A stretch of 52,445 bases of DNA, taken from Paracoccaceae bacterium. Lineage in GTDB: Bacteria; Pseudomonadota; Alphaproteobacteria; Rhodobacterales; Rhodobacteraceae. The stretch is from positions 1 through 52,445 of the forward strand of contig SKIF01000074.1 of the NCBI GenBank assembly GCA_007116575.1, given 5' to 3'. Positions within the stretch are counted from its first letter, which is position 1. Every line of letters starts with the position of its first letter. Positions 45,242 to 52,445 of the stretch are shown one piece after another. The notes below the pieces were generated by a model that saw only the letters and a list, made by a program, of their open reading frames with translations, was not told the origin of the DNA and searched no databases. A program made the translations under genes and the position numbers.

Positions 45242-46876
45242 ATGGAATTCGACTATGTGATCATCGGCGGTGGCTCGGCAGGCTGCGTGCTGGCCGCGCG
45301 CCTCTCTGAATCCCCCGGTACCAGCGTCTGCCTGATCGAGGCCGGAGGTCAGGGGCGCGGCTTTCTGGTGCGCGCCCCGGCGATGGTGGCGGCCACGATA
45401 TCGGGGCGACCCAAGCTCAATAACTGGGCGTTCTGGACAACCCCTCAACCGGCGCTGAACGGACGACGGCTCTATCAGCCGCGCGGGCGGGGCCTGGGGG
45501 GGTCATCGGCGATCAATGCCATGCTCTATATTCGCGGCCACCCGTCTGATTACGATGCCTGGGCCGAGTCCGGGGCCGAGGGCTGGGACTGGAACACGGT
45601 CCTGCCATGGTTCCGCAAGGCCGAAGGCAATGTGCGTGAGGCTTCGGGTTTCCACGGCACGGATGGCCCGTTGCAGGTCGCTGACCAGCGCCGACCCGCA
45701 GCCATCTCGCGTGCTTTCATCGAAGCCTGCGCAGAGGCGGGGATCCCGCCCAATGACGATTTCAACGGCCCCGAGCAGGAGGGCGCGGGGCTGTTTCAGG
45801 TCACGCAGTTCCATTCCGGCCCGCTCAAGGGGCAGCGCTGCTCGACCGCGGCGGCCTATCTGCACCCGCTGCCCCCGCGCCCCAACCTGACCGTGTTGAC
45901 CCGTGCCCGCGCCGATCGCCTGACGCTGGAGGGTCGGCGCGCGACTGGCGTGCTGATCCGGCGGCGCGGGCGGCAGCACCACATCCGGGCGCGGCGCGAG
46001 GTGGTCCTGTCTGCCGGGGCGTTCGGCTCGCCGCAACTCCTGATGCTCTCGGGGATAGGCCCGGCCGATGAGTTGCGTGCCCATGGGATTGCCGTGGCGC
46101 ACGAGCTGCCGGGTGTCGGGCAGAACCTGCAGGACCATCTCGATTACATCATCCCCTATATCTCGCGTCGCGCCGATGTCGTCGGGCTCAACCCTGCCGG
46201 ACTGGTGCGGATGCTGCGCGCGGGGCTGGAGTGGCGCAAGAGCGGCGAGGGGCTCTTCGCCTCTCCCATGGCCGAGGGCTGCGCCTTCCTGCGCTCTGAC
46301 CCAAATCTCGCCCGACCCGATCTGCAACTGCATTTCGTCATAGGCATTGTCGATGAACACATGCGTCGGCTGCACCTGCGCAATGGCTATTCCTGCCATG
46401 TCTGCCTGCTGCGCCCCCGTTCGCGTGGCACGGTTGGGCTCAACAGCGCGAGCCCCGCGGTTCCCCCCCGGATCGACCCGGCCTATCTGTCCGACCCGCG
46501 CGACATGGCCGTGCTGATGCGCGGCGCGCGCCGGATGGAGGACATCCTTGAAAGCGCCGCGCTTGCGCCATGGCGGGGGCAGCGGCTTTATCCGCATGAC
46601 GGTTCCGAGAGCGCACGCGAAGCCGATATCCGCGCGCGCGCCGAGACAATCTATCATCCGGTGGGCACCTGCCGAATGGGGCGCGACGACATGGCGGTGA
46701 CAGACCCGCACTTGCGTCTGCGCGGGATGGACGGGCTGCGTGTGGTCGATGCAAGCGTGATGCCGACCCTCGTCGGCGGTAACACCAACGCACCCACCAT
46801 CATGCTGGCAGAACGCGGCGCGCATCTGATTGCCTCGGGTGCAGACGCTCGACCCTTGCACGCTGCTCGTTCGTGA
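45242..46876 (+). CDS. GMC-family FAD oxidoreductase (choline/alcohol dehydrogenase-like)
   Basis: A 544-residue flavoenzyme. The FAD motif is [23 protein letters not shown] signature 1 is [19 protein letters not shown], signature 2 is [16 protein letters not shown], and the catalytic histidine sits in [10 protein letters not shown], then [18 protein letters not shown]. It oxidises an alcohol to an aldehyde at the membrane or in the cytoplasm; there is no signal peptide. The ATG at 45242 fits the domain start. It stands alone between the kinase and murD genes, so the substrate is unclear. Confidence 0.92.
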   Translation: MEFDYVIIGGGSAGCVLAARLSESPGTSVCLIEAGGQGRGFLVRAPAMVAATISGRPKLNNWAFWTTPQPALNGRRLYQPRGRGLGGSSAINAMLYIRGHPSDYDAWAESGAEGWDWNTVLPWFRKAEGNVREASGFHGTDGPLQVADQRRPAAISRAFIEACAEAGIPPNDDFNGPEQEGAGLFQVTQFHSGPLKGQRCSTAAAYLHPLPPRPNLTVLTRARADRLTLEGRRATGVLIRRRGRQHHIRARREVVLSAGAFGSPQLLMLSGIGPADELRAHGIAVAHELPGVGQNLQDHLDYIIPYISRRADVVGLNPAGLVRMLRAGLEWRKSGEGLFASPMAEGCAFLRSDPNLARPDLQLHFVIGIVDEHMRRLHLRNGYSCHVCLLRPRSRGTVGLNSASPAVPPRIDPAYLSDPRDMAVLMRGARRMEDILESAALAPWRGQRLYPHDGSESAREADIRARAETIYHPVGTCRMGRDDMAVTDPHLRLRGMDGLRVVDASVMPTLVGGNTNAPTIMLAERGAHLIASGADARPLHAARS

Positions 46877-46910
46877 CGCACAAGGCAGTCAAGCGACAAG
46901 GGACAGCGCC

Positions 46911-48317
46911 ATGATTGTAGTGCAGGGATTTGAGGGCAGGCGCGTGGCCGTTCTGGGGCTGGGGCGTTCGGGGCTGGCAAGCTGTGCCGCGCTCAAGGCT
47001 GGCGGGGCCGAGGTGCTGGCCTGGGACGAGGGGGCGGAGGCGCGCAGCGCCGCCGAGGCCGCAGGGATCGCCCTCACCGATCTGGGCCGCGAGGACTGGT
47101 CGGGCGTGGCAGCCCTCATCACCAGCCCCGGCATACCGCATCTTTATCCGGTGCCCAACCGGATCATCGCCGCAGCTCTTGTCGCAGGGGTGCCGGTGGA
47201 CAATGACATCGGCCTGTTCTTTCGCAGCTTCGCCACCGCGCGCAGCATGGCCTTTGATCAACCGCCCAAAGTGGTGGCCGTGACCGGCTCGAACGGCAAA
47301 TCGACCACGACGGCGCTGATTCACCATATATTGCAGGCGGCCGACCGCCCCGTGCAGATGGCGGGCAATATCGGCAAGGGGGTGCTGTCGGTCGACCCGC
47401 CGGGCGAGGGCGAGGTGGTGGTGCTGGAACTCTCCAGCTATCAGACCGAGCTTGCCCGCGCGCTGACCCCCGATATCGCCGTCTTCACCAATCTCTCGCC
47501 CGATCATCTGGACCGCCATGGCGGCATGGGCGGCTATTTCGCTGCCAAGCGGCGGCTCTTTGCCGAAGGCGGACCGGACCGCGCGGTGATCGGGGTGGAT
47601 GAGGTCGAGGGACAGTTTCTGGCCGGTCAGATGGCGCAGGAACCCGAGGATGCGCGTGTGATCCGCGTCTCTTCGGGGCAAAGGCTCTCCGGTCCCGGCT
47701 GGAACATCTTCGCGCGCAAGGGGTTCCTGTCGGAATACCGGCAGGGCCGTCAGGTCGCGTCCATTGACCTGCGCGCGATGCGCGGGTTGCCCGGCGCGCA
47801 TAACCACCAGAATGCCTGCGCCGCCTATGCTGTGGCCCGCACGCTTGGCCTTGCGCCCCGGTTGATTGAGGATGCGATGGACAGCTTCACAGGACTGCCG
47901 CATCGCAGCCAGTTGGTGGCCGAGGCGGGCGGGGTGCGGTATATCAACGACTCCAAGGCGACCAATGTCGAGAGTGCGGCGCAGGCGTTGCAGGCGTTCG
48001 AGCGTATCCGCTGGATCGCCGGGGGCTTGGGCAAGGAGGGCGGCCTCACCTCGCTTGTCCCGCATCTGGCGCATGTGACGAAAGCCTACCTGATCGGCCA
48101 TTCCGCGCGCGAGTTCGCCCTGCAACTGGGCGACACCCCGCATGAGATCTGCGAGACCATGGCACACGCAGTTACTGCCGCCATGGCCGAAGCCGAGCCA
48201 GGCGAGGTGGTGTTGCTGGCCCCGGCTGCGGCAAGTTTCGATCAATACCCTGATTTCGAGAAACGTGGCGAGGATTTCATCGCCCATGTGCGCGCAGGGC
48301 TACCCGATGCAGGATGA
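46911..48317 (+). CDS. murD: UDP-N-acetylmuramoylalanine--D-glutamate ligase
   Basis: A 468-residue Mur ligase that adds D-glutamate in peptidoglycan precursor synthesis. The N-terminal Rossmann part is [19 protein letters not shown], the ATP loop is [16 protein letters not shown] (about residue 125), followed by [10 protein letters not shown] and [14 protein letters not shown], then [13 protein letters not shown] and INDSKATN. The ATG at 46911 has AAGGGA upstream. It is not accompanied by mraY, ftsW or murG, its usual dcw partners; it overlaps rarD by 11 bases instead. Confidence 0.95.
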   Translation: MIVVQGFEGRRVAVLGLGRSGLASCAALKAGGAEVLAWDEGAEARSAAEAAGIALTDLGREDWSGVAALITSPGIPHLYPVPNRIIAAALVAGVPVDNDIGLFFRSFATARSMAFDQPPKVVAVTGSNGKSTTTALIHHILQAADRPVQMAGNIGKGVLSVDPPGEGEVVVLELSSYQTELARALTPDIAVFTNLSPDHLDRHGGMGGYFAAKRRLFAEGGPDRAVIGVDEVEGQFLAGQMAQEPEDARVIRVSSGQRLSGPGWNIFARKGFLSEYRQGRQVASIDLRAMRGLPGAHNHQNACAAYAVARTLGLAPRLIEDAMDSFTGLPHRSQLVAEAGGVRYINDSKATNVESAAQALQAFERIRWIAGGLGKEGGLTSLVPHLAHVTKAYLIGHSAREFALQLGDTPHEICETMAHAVTAAMAEAEPGEVVLLAPAAASFDQYPDFEKRGEDFIAHVRAGLPDAG

Positions 48318-49209
48318 CACGCCGCGCGGCTTTGCCTTTGCGGGTGGGGCCTTCTTCCTTTGGGGCCTTCTGCCCTTCTACTTCAAGGCGCTGGAGCACG
48401 TGCCCACGGTCGAGGTGATCGCGCATCGCATCCTCTGGGCGGTGCCGGTAGCGCTGGGCGTGCTGATCTGGCTGGGCCGCACGGCGGATCTGCGCGTGGC
48501 GCTGCGGACCCCGCGAATGCTGGCAATGGGCTTTGTCACAGCGGCGCTGATCTCGGTCAACTGGGGCATCTATGTCTGGCTGATTCAGTCAGGGCAAGCG
48601 ATGGAGGCCGCACTGGGCTATTACATCATGCCTATCTTCAGCGTCTTCCTTGGTGCCACTCTGTTGCGCGAGCGCCTTTCGATGCAGCAATGGGGGGCTG
48701 TTGCACTGGCAGCGGCTGCGGTGTTGGTGCTGACATGGGAGGGCGGTCAACTGCCGCTGGGTGCGCTGGGGCTGACCTTCAGCTGGGGGTTCTATGCCTA
48801 TTTCAAGCGTGCTCTGCCCATTGGCCCCAATCAGGGCTTCACGCTGGAAGCGATGATCCTGACCCCGTTCGCACTGGGCTTCCTGATCTGGGGCTGGCAG
48901 GGCGGCACGCTTTATTCGGCGCAGGCGGGAGCGCTGGACTGGGTGCTGCTTTTGGGCTGCGGGGTGATCACGGCAGTGCCGCTGATGCTCTATGCCAATG
49001 GCGCCAAGGGGTTGCGGCTTTCGACGATTGCGATTTCCAGTTATGTCATTCCGACCATGATCTTCCTGATCTCGTTGACCTTCTTCGCCGAACCCTTCGA
49101 GGGCGCGCGCAGGGTAGCCTTTCCGATGATCTGGGCGGCGATGGGTCTCTATATCTGGGAAGTCCTGCGCCAGCGCCGCGCCCCGAAACTGCCGCCCCGC
49201 TTGAGTTGA
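48307..49209 (+). CDS. rarD: RarD-type EamA/DMT-superfamily transporter
   Basis: A 300-residue membrane protein with about ten helices in two EamA repeats. It opens [22 protein letters not shown] and contains [13 protein letters not shown] and the RarD-typical [29 protein letters not shown]. The C-terminal [18 protein letters not shown] and PFEG are also family traits. Its ATG overlaps the end of murD (ATGCAGGATGA). Proposed roles are drug or metabolite export; the substrate is unknown. Confidence 0.9.
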   Translation: MQDDTPRGFAFAGGAFFLWGLLPFYFKALEHVPTVEVIAHRILWAVPVALGVLIWLGRTADLRVALRTPRMLAMGFVTAALISVNWGIYVWLIQSGQAMEAALGYYIMPIFSVFLGATLLRERLSMQQWGAVALAAAAVLVLTWEGGQLPLGALGLTFSWGFYAYFKRALPIGPNQGFTLEAMILTPFALGFLIWGWQGGTLYSAQAGALDWVLLLGCGVITAVPLMLYANGAKGLRLSTIAISSYVIPTMIFLISLTFFAEPFEGARRVAFPMIWAAMGLYIWEVLRQRRAPKLPPRLS

Positions 49210-49243
49210 TCAATGATGCGCTAGATTGAGCCCCAGGACCGCA

Positions 49244-49684
49244 ATGTTCCAGAGACCACTTGCACTTATGATCCTGATCGTGGTGGTTGCCACCATCTGG
49301 CTTCTTGTAACGCGCTTTCCAGTTTATTTGCCCCAGCTTGATGCCAATGCGCCGCCCCCTCCCGAGGACGACGTCTATGTGTTCGGCTTCGCGACGCTGA
49401 CCAATCCGTTGGTCCGTCTGGTCGTGGTGGGCCGACCCGTGACGACCGAGCCTGCCGCGCTGCGCGGTGTAACGCGCTTTCGGCGCGACTTGCGCGATGC
49501 TTCGCCCGACATGGTCCTGCATGGCGTGCGCTTTCGCGTTACACCCGAAGAAATGGTGCGCCTTGACCGCTACGAACAGACCGGGCGAAAATACAGGCGC
49601 GATCTGCTGCCGCTCGCGGATGGAAGCCTTGCATGGGTCTACCGGCTGATCGACGAAACCGGGGTCGAGGCCCTGCGCGATTGA
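49244..49684 (+). CDS. Membrane-anchored gamma-glutamylcyclotransferase (AIG2/GGCT)-like protein
   Basis: A 146-residue protein. An N-terminal helix (PLALMILIVVVATIWLLV) anchors a domain with the GGCT pattern. It begins with VYVFGFATLTNPLVR in the YG-S-L position, continues with ALRGVTRFRRDL and LHGVRFRVTPEEMVRLDRYEQ with the catalytic glutamate, and ends with DGSLAWVYRLI. GGCT enzymes split gamma-glutamyl amines. The ATG at 49244 has AGGA upstream. It is followed by the amidoligase gene after 14 bases, suggesting make-and-break chemistry on a glutamyl compound. Confidence 0.75.
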   Translation: MFQRPLALMILIVVVATIWLLVTRFPVYLPQLDANAPPPPEDDVYVFGFATLTNPLVRLVVVGRPVTTEPAALRGVTRFRRDLRDASPDMVLHGVRFRVTPEEMVRLDRYEQTGRKYRRDLLPLADGSLAWVYRLIDETGVEALRD

Positions 49685-49698
49685 GTGAGGGGACTACC

Positions 49699-50694
49699 AT
49701 GGCCACGTTTCACGCGCTGCTGCCACGTGACCGTTTCCTGCATCTGCCCGACCACGGCGGTATGTCCAGTGCGTCCCGGCGGTGCGGCGTCGAGATAGAA
49801 TTCACCGGGTTGAGCCTTGTGGAAACCGCGGCACAGGTGGTTGCGCTCTGGGGGGGCGAGGTCAGGGAAGACGGTCCACGCGACCTGCGCGTTACCGGGG
49901 GGCGGTTCGGCACGGTCAAGGTCGAGCTGGATATCAGCCTGAGCCGAAAATGGGCCGAAGATGTTGCCGCGCAGGTTCTGGGCGATCTTGTGCCGGTGGA
50001 AATCGTCACAGCCCCTATGGCGCAGGTTGACCTGCCAGAAGCGGACCATCTGGTTCGCGCGCTGGTGGCCGCCGGTGCGCAGGGGACCAAGGCCAGCCTT
50101 GCCTACGGGTTCGGCGTGCATCTGAATCCCGAACTGCCGTCAGACCCTGCGGCCCTTGTGTCTGTGGCCCGCGCCTACGCCATTTGCGAGGACTGGCTGC
50201 GCGCCGCCGACCCGCTGGACCCCGCGCGCCGCGTCCTGCCCTTTGTGGACCCGTGGCCGCGCGCACTTGTCACTGCACTGGTCGAAGCCGAGGGCTGGTC
50301 TGTCCAAGACCTTGCGCGTGCCTATGCCACGCTCGCCCCGTCGCGCCATTACGGGCTTGACCTGCTGCCCGCCCTTGAACATCTGTGCCCCGAGACGCTG
50401 CGCGATATTCCCGATGACCATCTCAAGGGTGGACGCCCGGCCTTTCACTACCGCTTGCCCGAGTCCCGGCTCGACACGGATGATTGGTCGATCGCCTATG
50501 AGTGGAACCGCTGGTGCGTCGTCGAGCATGTCGCTGCCGATGCCGCGCTGCTGGCACGGCTTGCGCGGGACTTTGCCGCGCAGGACGGGTTGCTGACCCG
50601 ATTGCAGGGAAGCTGGCCCGCGCATGTCTCAGAGGTGTTTCTGGCATCAGATCTGCCCGCGCGGCTCGGGCTTGGCTCTGGCCCGTCAGGGTGA
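49699..50694 (+). CDS. Putative amidoligase (glutamine-synthetase-fold, Amidoligase_2-like)
   Basis: A 331-residue protein. The family's characteristic metal/ATP motif appears early as RRCGVEIEFTGLS, followed by VKVELDISLSRKWAED and a histidine/asparagine site in ASLAYGFGVHLNPEL. Members have the glutamine-synthetase/glutamate-cysteine ligase fold and are predicted to form amide or peptide bonds. The ATG at 49699 has GAGGGGA upstream. It lies between a GGCT-like gene and a Kef-type antiporter gene, so it may make a gamma-glutamyl metabolite. No activity is established. Confidence 0.72.
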   Translation: MATFHALLPRDRFLHLPDHGGMSSASRRCGVEIEFTGLSLVETAAQVVALWGGEVREDGPRDLRVTGGRFGTVKVELDISLSRKWAEDVAAQVLGDLVPVEIVTAPMAQVDLPEADHLVRALVAAGAQGTKASLAYGFGVHLNPELPSDPAALVSVARAYAICEDWLRAADPLDPARRVLPFVDPWPRALVTALVEAEGWSVQDLARAYATLAPSRHYGLDLLPALEHLCPETLRDIPDDHLKGGRPAFHYRLPESRLDTDDWSIAYEWNRWCVVEHVAADAALLARLARDFAAQDGLLTRLQGSWPAHVSEVFLASDLPARLGLGSGPSG

Positions 50695-50739
50695 TTCCGG
50701 CTAAGACTGGCGCAGGAACAGGAGCTTGAGGAGAGCAGG

Positions 50740-52422
50740 GTGGACGCAAGTTTTGCCTCGGTATTCTATGAAATCGCGCTGCTGGTGCTGCTGGCCGCGG
50801 CTGTGGGCTTTGTCGGGATGCTGTTTCGCCAGCCTTTGATCGTGGCCTTCATTGCCTTGGGCGTTCTGGCGGGGCCGGATGCGCTTGGGCTGGTCTCATC
50901 AACCGAGTTCATCGAAACCTTAAGCCAGATTTCGATTGCCGTGCTGCTGTTTCTGGTCGGGCTGAAGCTGGATGTGTCGCTGGTGCGCAATCTGGGCAAA
51001 GTGGCCGTGGCCACTGGCATGGGGCAGGTGACCTTTACCGCCTTTTTCGGCTTCCTGATCTGTCTGGCGCTGGGGATAGACTGGCTGACCGCGCTCTATA
51101 TCTCGGTTGCGCTGACCTTTTCCTCGACCATCATCATCGTCAAACTGCTGTCCGACAAACAGGAAATCGGCGCGCTGCATGGCAAGATCGCGCTGGGCTT
51201 CCTGATCGTGCAGGATATCTTCGTGGTCCTCGCCATGGTCACGCTCTCGGCCATCGGTGTTGGTCTGGGCGAGGAAACCGGCGGTGTCTGGGAGGTCGCG
51301 CAGGTCTTCCTGGGTGGCGCAGCCATGGTTGGGGCAGTGATTCTGTTTATCCGCTATGTCGCTGAACCGTTGCTGTCGCGAGTGGCACGCTCGCCCGAAC
51401 TGATGGTGATTTTCGCAGTCGGCTGGGCGGCCTCGCTGGCCGCATTGGGTGATTTTCTGGGCTTCGGCAAGGAACTGGGCGGGCTGTTGGCCGGGGTCTC
51501 GCTGGCCTCGACCGAATATCGCGAGGCAATCTCTTCGCGACTGGCCTCGTTGCGCGACTTTCTGCTGCTGTTCTTTTTCATCAACCTGGGCGCGGCGCTG
51601 CAGCTCTCGACACTGGGCGACCAGATTGGCCCGGCCATCGTGCTCTCGCTCTTCGTGCTGATTGGCAACCCGCTGATCGTACTCGCGATTATGGGCTTCA
51701 TGGGCTATCGCAAGCGGACTGGGTTTCTGGCGGGGCTGACCGTTGCGCAGATCTCGGAATTCTCGCTGATCTTCATGGCCATGGGCATCACTATCGGCCA
51801 TGTCGGCAACGAGGCGATGGGGCTGGTGACGCTGGTCGGCCTTGTGACCATCGCGTTGTCAGTCTACATGATCACCTGGTCTCACAAGCTGTTCGAGCTT
51901 TGCGAGCCCTATCTCGGGATGTTCGAGCGCAGGCGCGCGCATCGGGAAGCAGAGGACAGCGATGCGGCTGCGACCGGCGGGGGGCATGATTTCATCATCT
52001 TCGGACTGGGGCGTTATGGCTGCCGGATTGGTGCGCGCCTGCACGACCAGGGCTTCCGGGTTCTCGGGATCGATTTCGACCCTGAGGCGCTTCAAAACTG
52101 GCGCCGGATGGGACTGGACGCGGCCTTCGGCGATGCCACAGACCCGGAATTCGTGGCGCATCTGGACCTGTCGGGCGTGCGCGCCGTGATTTCCGCCGTA
52201 CCGCGCGACCGAGGCCCGCTGACCGAGGCGGACCCGCAACTGGCGCTGCTGCACGGGCTGCATTCGGCGAATTACAAAGGCCGCGTGTTCCTGTCGGTGC
52301 AGAAATCGGCCGAGGTGGAAGATCTGCTGAACAAGGGGGCGAGCGTGGTGCTCAAGCCCTTTGACGATGCCGCCGATTACGCGGTGCGCCAGTTGATCGA
52401 GGGGCATGAGGACGCGTCCTGA
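50740..52422 (+). CDS. Monovalent cation:proton antiporter-2 family protein (KefB/YbaL type) with RCK domain
   Basis: A 560-residue protein. About 12 membrane helices (residues ~5-395) form the CPA2 exchanger, with LIVAFIALGVLAGPDALGL and SSTIIIVKLLSDKQE. The cytosolic C-terminus is a TrkA-N/RCK domain starting HDFIIFGLGRYGCRIGARL, with the acidic ribose ligand in LGIDFDPEAL. KefB/C proteins expel K+ and are gated by glutathione adducts. GTG at 50740 is the start, with GAGGAG upstream. It is complete and ends 23 bases before the window edge. Confidence 0.9.
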   Translation: MDASFASVFYEIALLVLLAAAVGFVGMLFRQPLIVAFIALGVLAGPDALGLVSSTEFIETLSQISIAVLLFLVGLKLDVSLVRNLGKVAVATGMGQVTFTAFFGFLICLALGIDWLTALYISVALTFSSTIIIVKLLSDKQEIGALHGKIALGFLIVQDIFVVLAMVTLSAIGVGLGEETGGVWEVAQVFLGGAAMVGAVILFIRYVAEPLLSRVARSPELMVIFAVGWAASLAALGDFLGFGKELGGLLAGVSLASTEYREAISSRLASLRDFLLLFFFINLGAALQLSTLGDQIGPAIVLSLFVLIGNPLIVLAIMGFMGYRKRTGFLAGLTVAQISEFSLIFMAMGITIGHVGNEAMGLVTLVGLVTIALSVYMITWSHKLFELCEPYLGMFERRRAHREAEDSDAAATGGGHDFIIFGLGRYGCRIGARLHDQGFRVLGIDFDPEALQNWRRMGLDAAFGDATDPEFVAHLDLSGVRAVISAVPRDRGPLTEADPQLALLHGLHSANYKGRVFLSVQKSAEVEDLLNKGASVVLKPFDDAADYAVRQLIEGHEDAS

Positions 52423-52445
52423 ACCCTGCACCACCCCCGCCCGAG

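Overview
The window is GC-rich, densely coded DNA from an alphaproteobacterium, most likely a member of the Rhodobacteraceae (Roseobacter/Rhodobacter group). Pointers are a DksA with a single zinc-finger cysteine, a ScfR-type HTH regulator beside a receiver protein and a symporter-histidine kinase, a DUF2927 lipoprotein, a MoxR/CoxE-like pair, a TRAP system, and the TIGR02281 protease beside trpB. Taxonomy and functions are inferred from reading the proteins; no database was searched. No rRNA, tRNA, CRISPR array or complete insertion sequence was seen.

Left part (1-21.1 kb): an accessory catabolic region framed by gene wreckage. It opens with a decayed C-terminal piece of a type I restriction subunit (hsdR). 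A leftward eight-gene operon (345-8189) follows: two permeases, an ATPase and a binding protein of the nitrate/sulfonate/taurine ABC class, a HisD-family dehydrogenase resembling sulfopropanediol 3-dehydrogenase (HpsN), a DegT-type aminotransferase, an SDR and a zinc-type alcohol dehydrogenase. A divergent LacI regulator and strong palindromes control it. After a degenerate spacer (9363-9837) comes a second module: leftward TRAP transporter genes plus a LacI regulator, and rightward genes for an IlvD/Edd dehydratase, HpcH/HpaI aldolase, SMP-30 lactonase, SDR sugar dehydrogenase, Gfo/Idh/MocA protein and D-2-hydroxyacid dehydrogenase. The module ends in truncated aldehyde dehydrogenase and aldose 1-epimerase fragments. 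The enzyme set matches a non-phosphorylating Entner-Doudoroff route. Next to the HpsN-like, sulfonate-ABC operon, the most interesting reading is sulfoquinovose/dihydroxypropanesulfonate catabolism (sulfo-ED type). An ordinary deoxysugar or sugar-acid pathway is the main alternative.

Middle part (21.4-40 kb): mainly housekeeping genes. They include ftsB, pgk, two cyclophilins, a MoxR ATPase/VWA operon with a GNAT enzyme and a DUF2927 lipoprotein, dksA, a flavin monooxygenase, an aspartic protease, trpB, DUF2237 and DUF2332 genes, pth, an ABM-domain protein, an FkbM methyltransferase, rplY (L25/Ctc), accC and accB.

Right part (40-52.4 kb): a ScfR-like regulator, a single-domain receiver, a small membrane protein and a 909-residue symporter-histidine kinase form a signalling block. 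Then come a GMC oxidoreductase, murD, rarD, and a compact group of a membrane-anchored gamma-glutamylcyclotransferase-like protein, a putative amidoligase and a Kef-type cation/proton antiporter. That last group may be a metabolite-gated ion efflux system.
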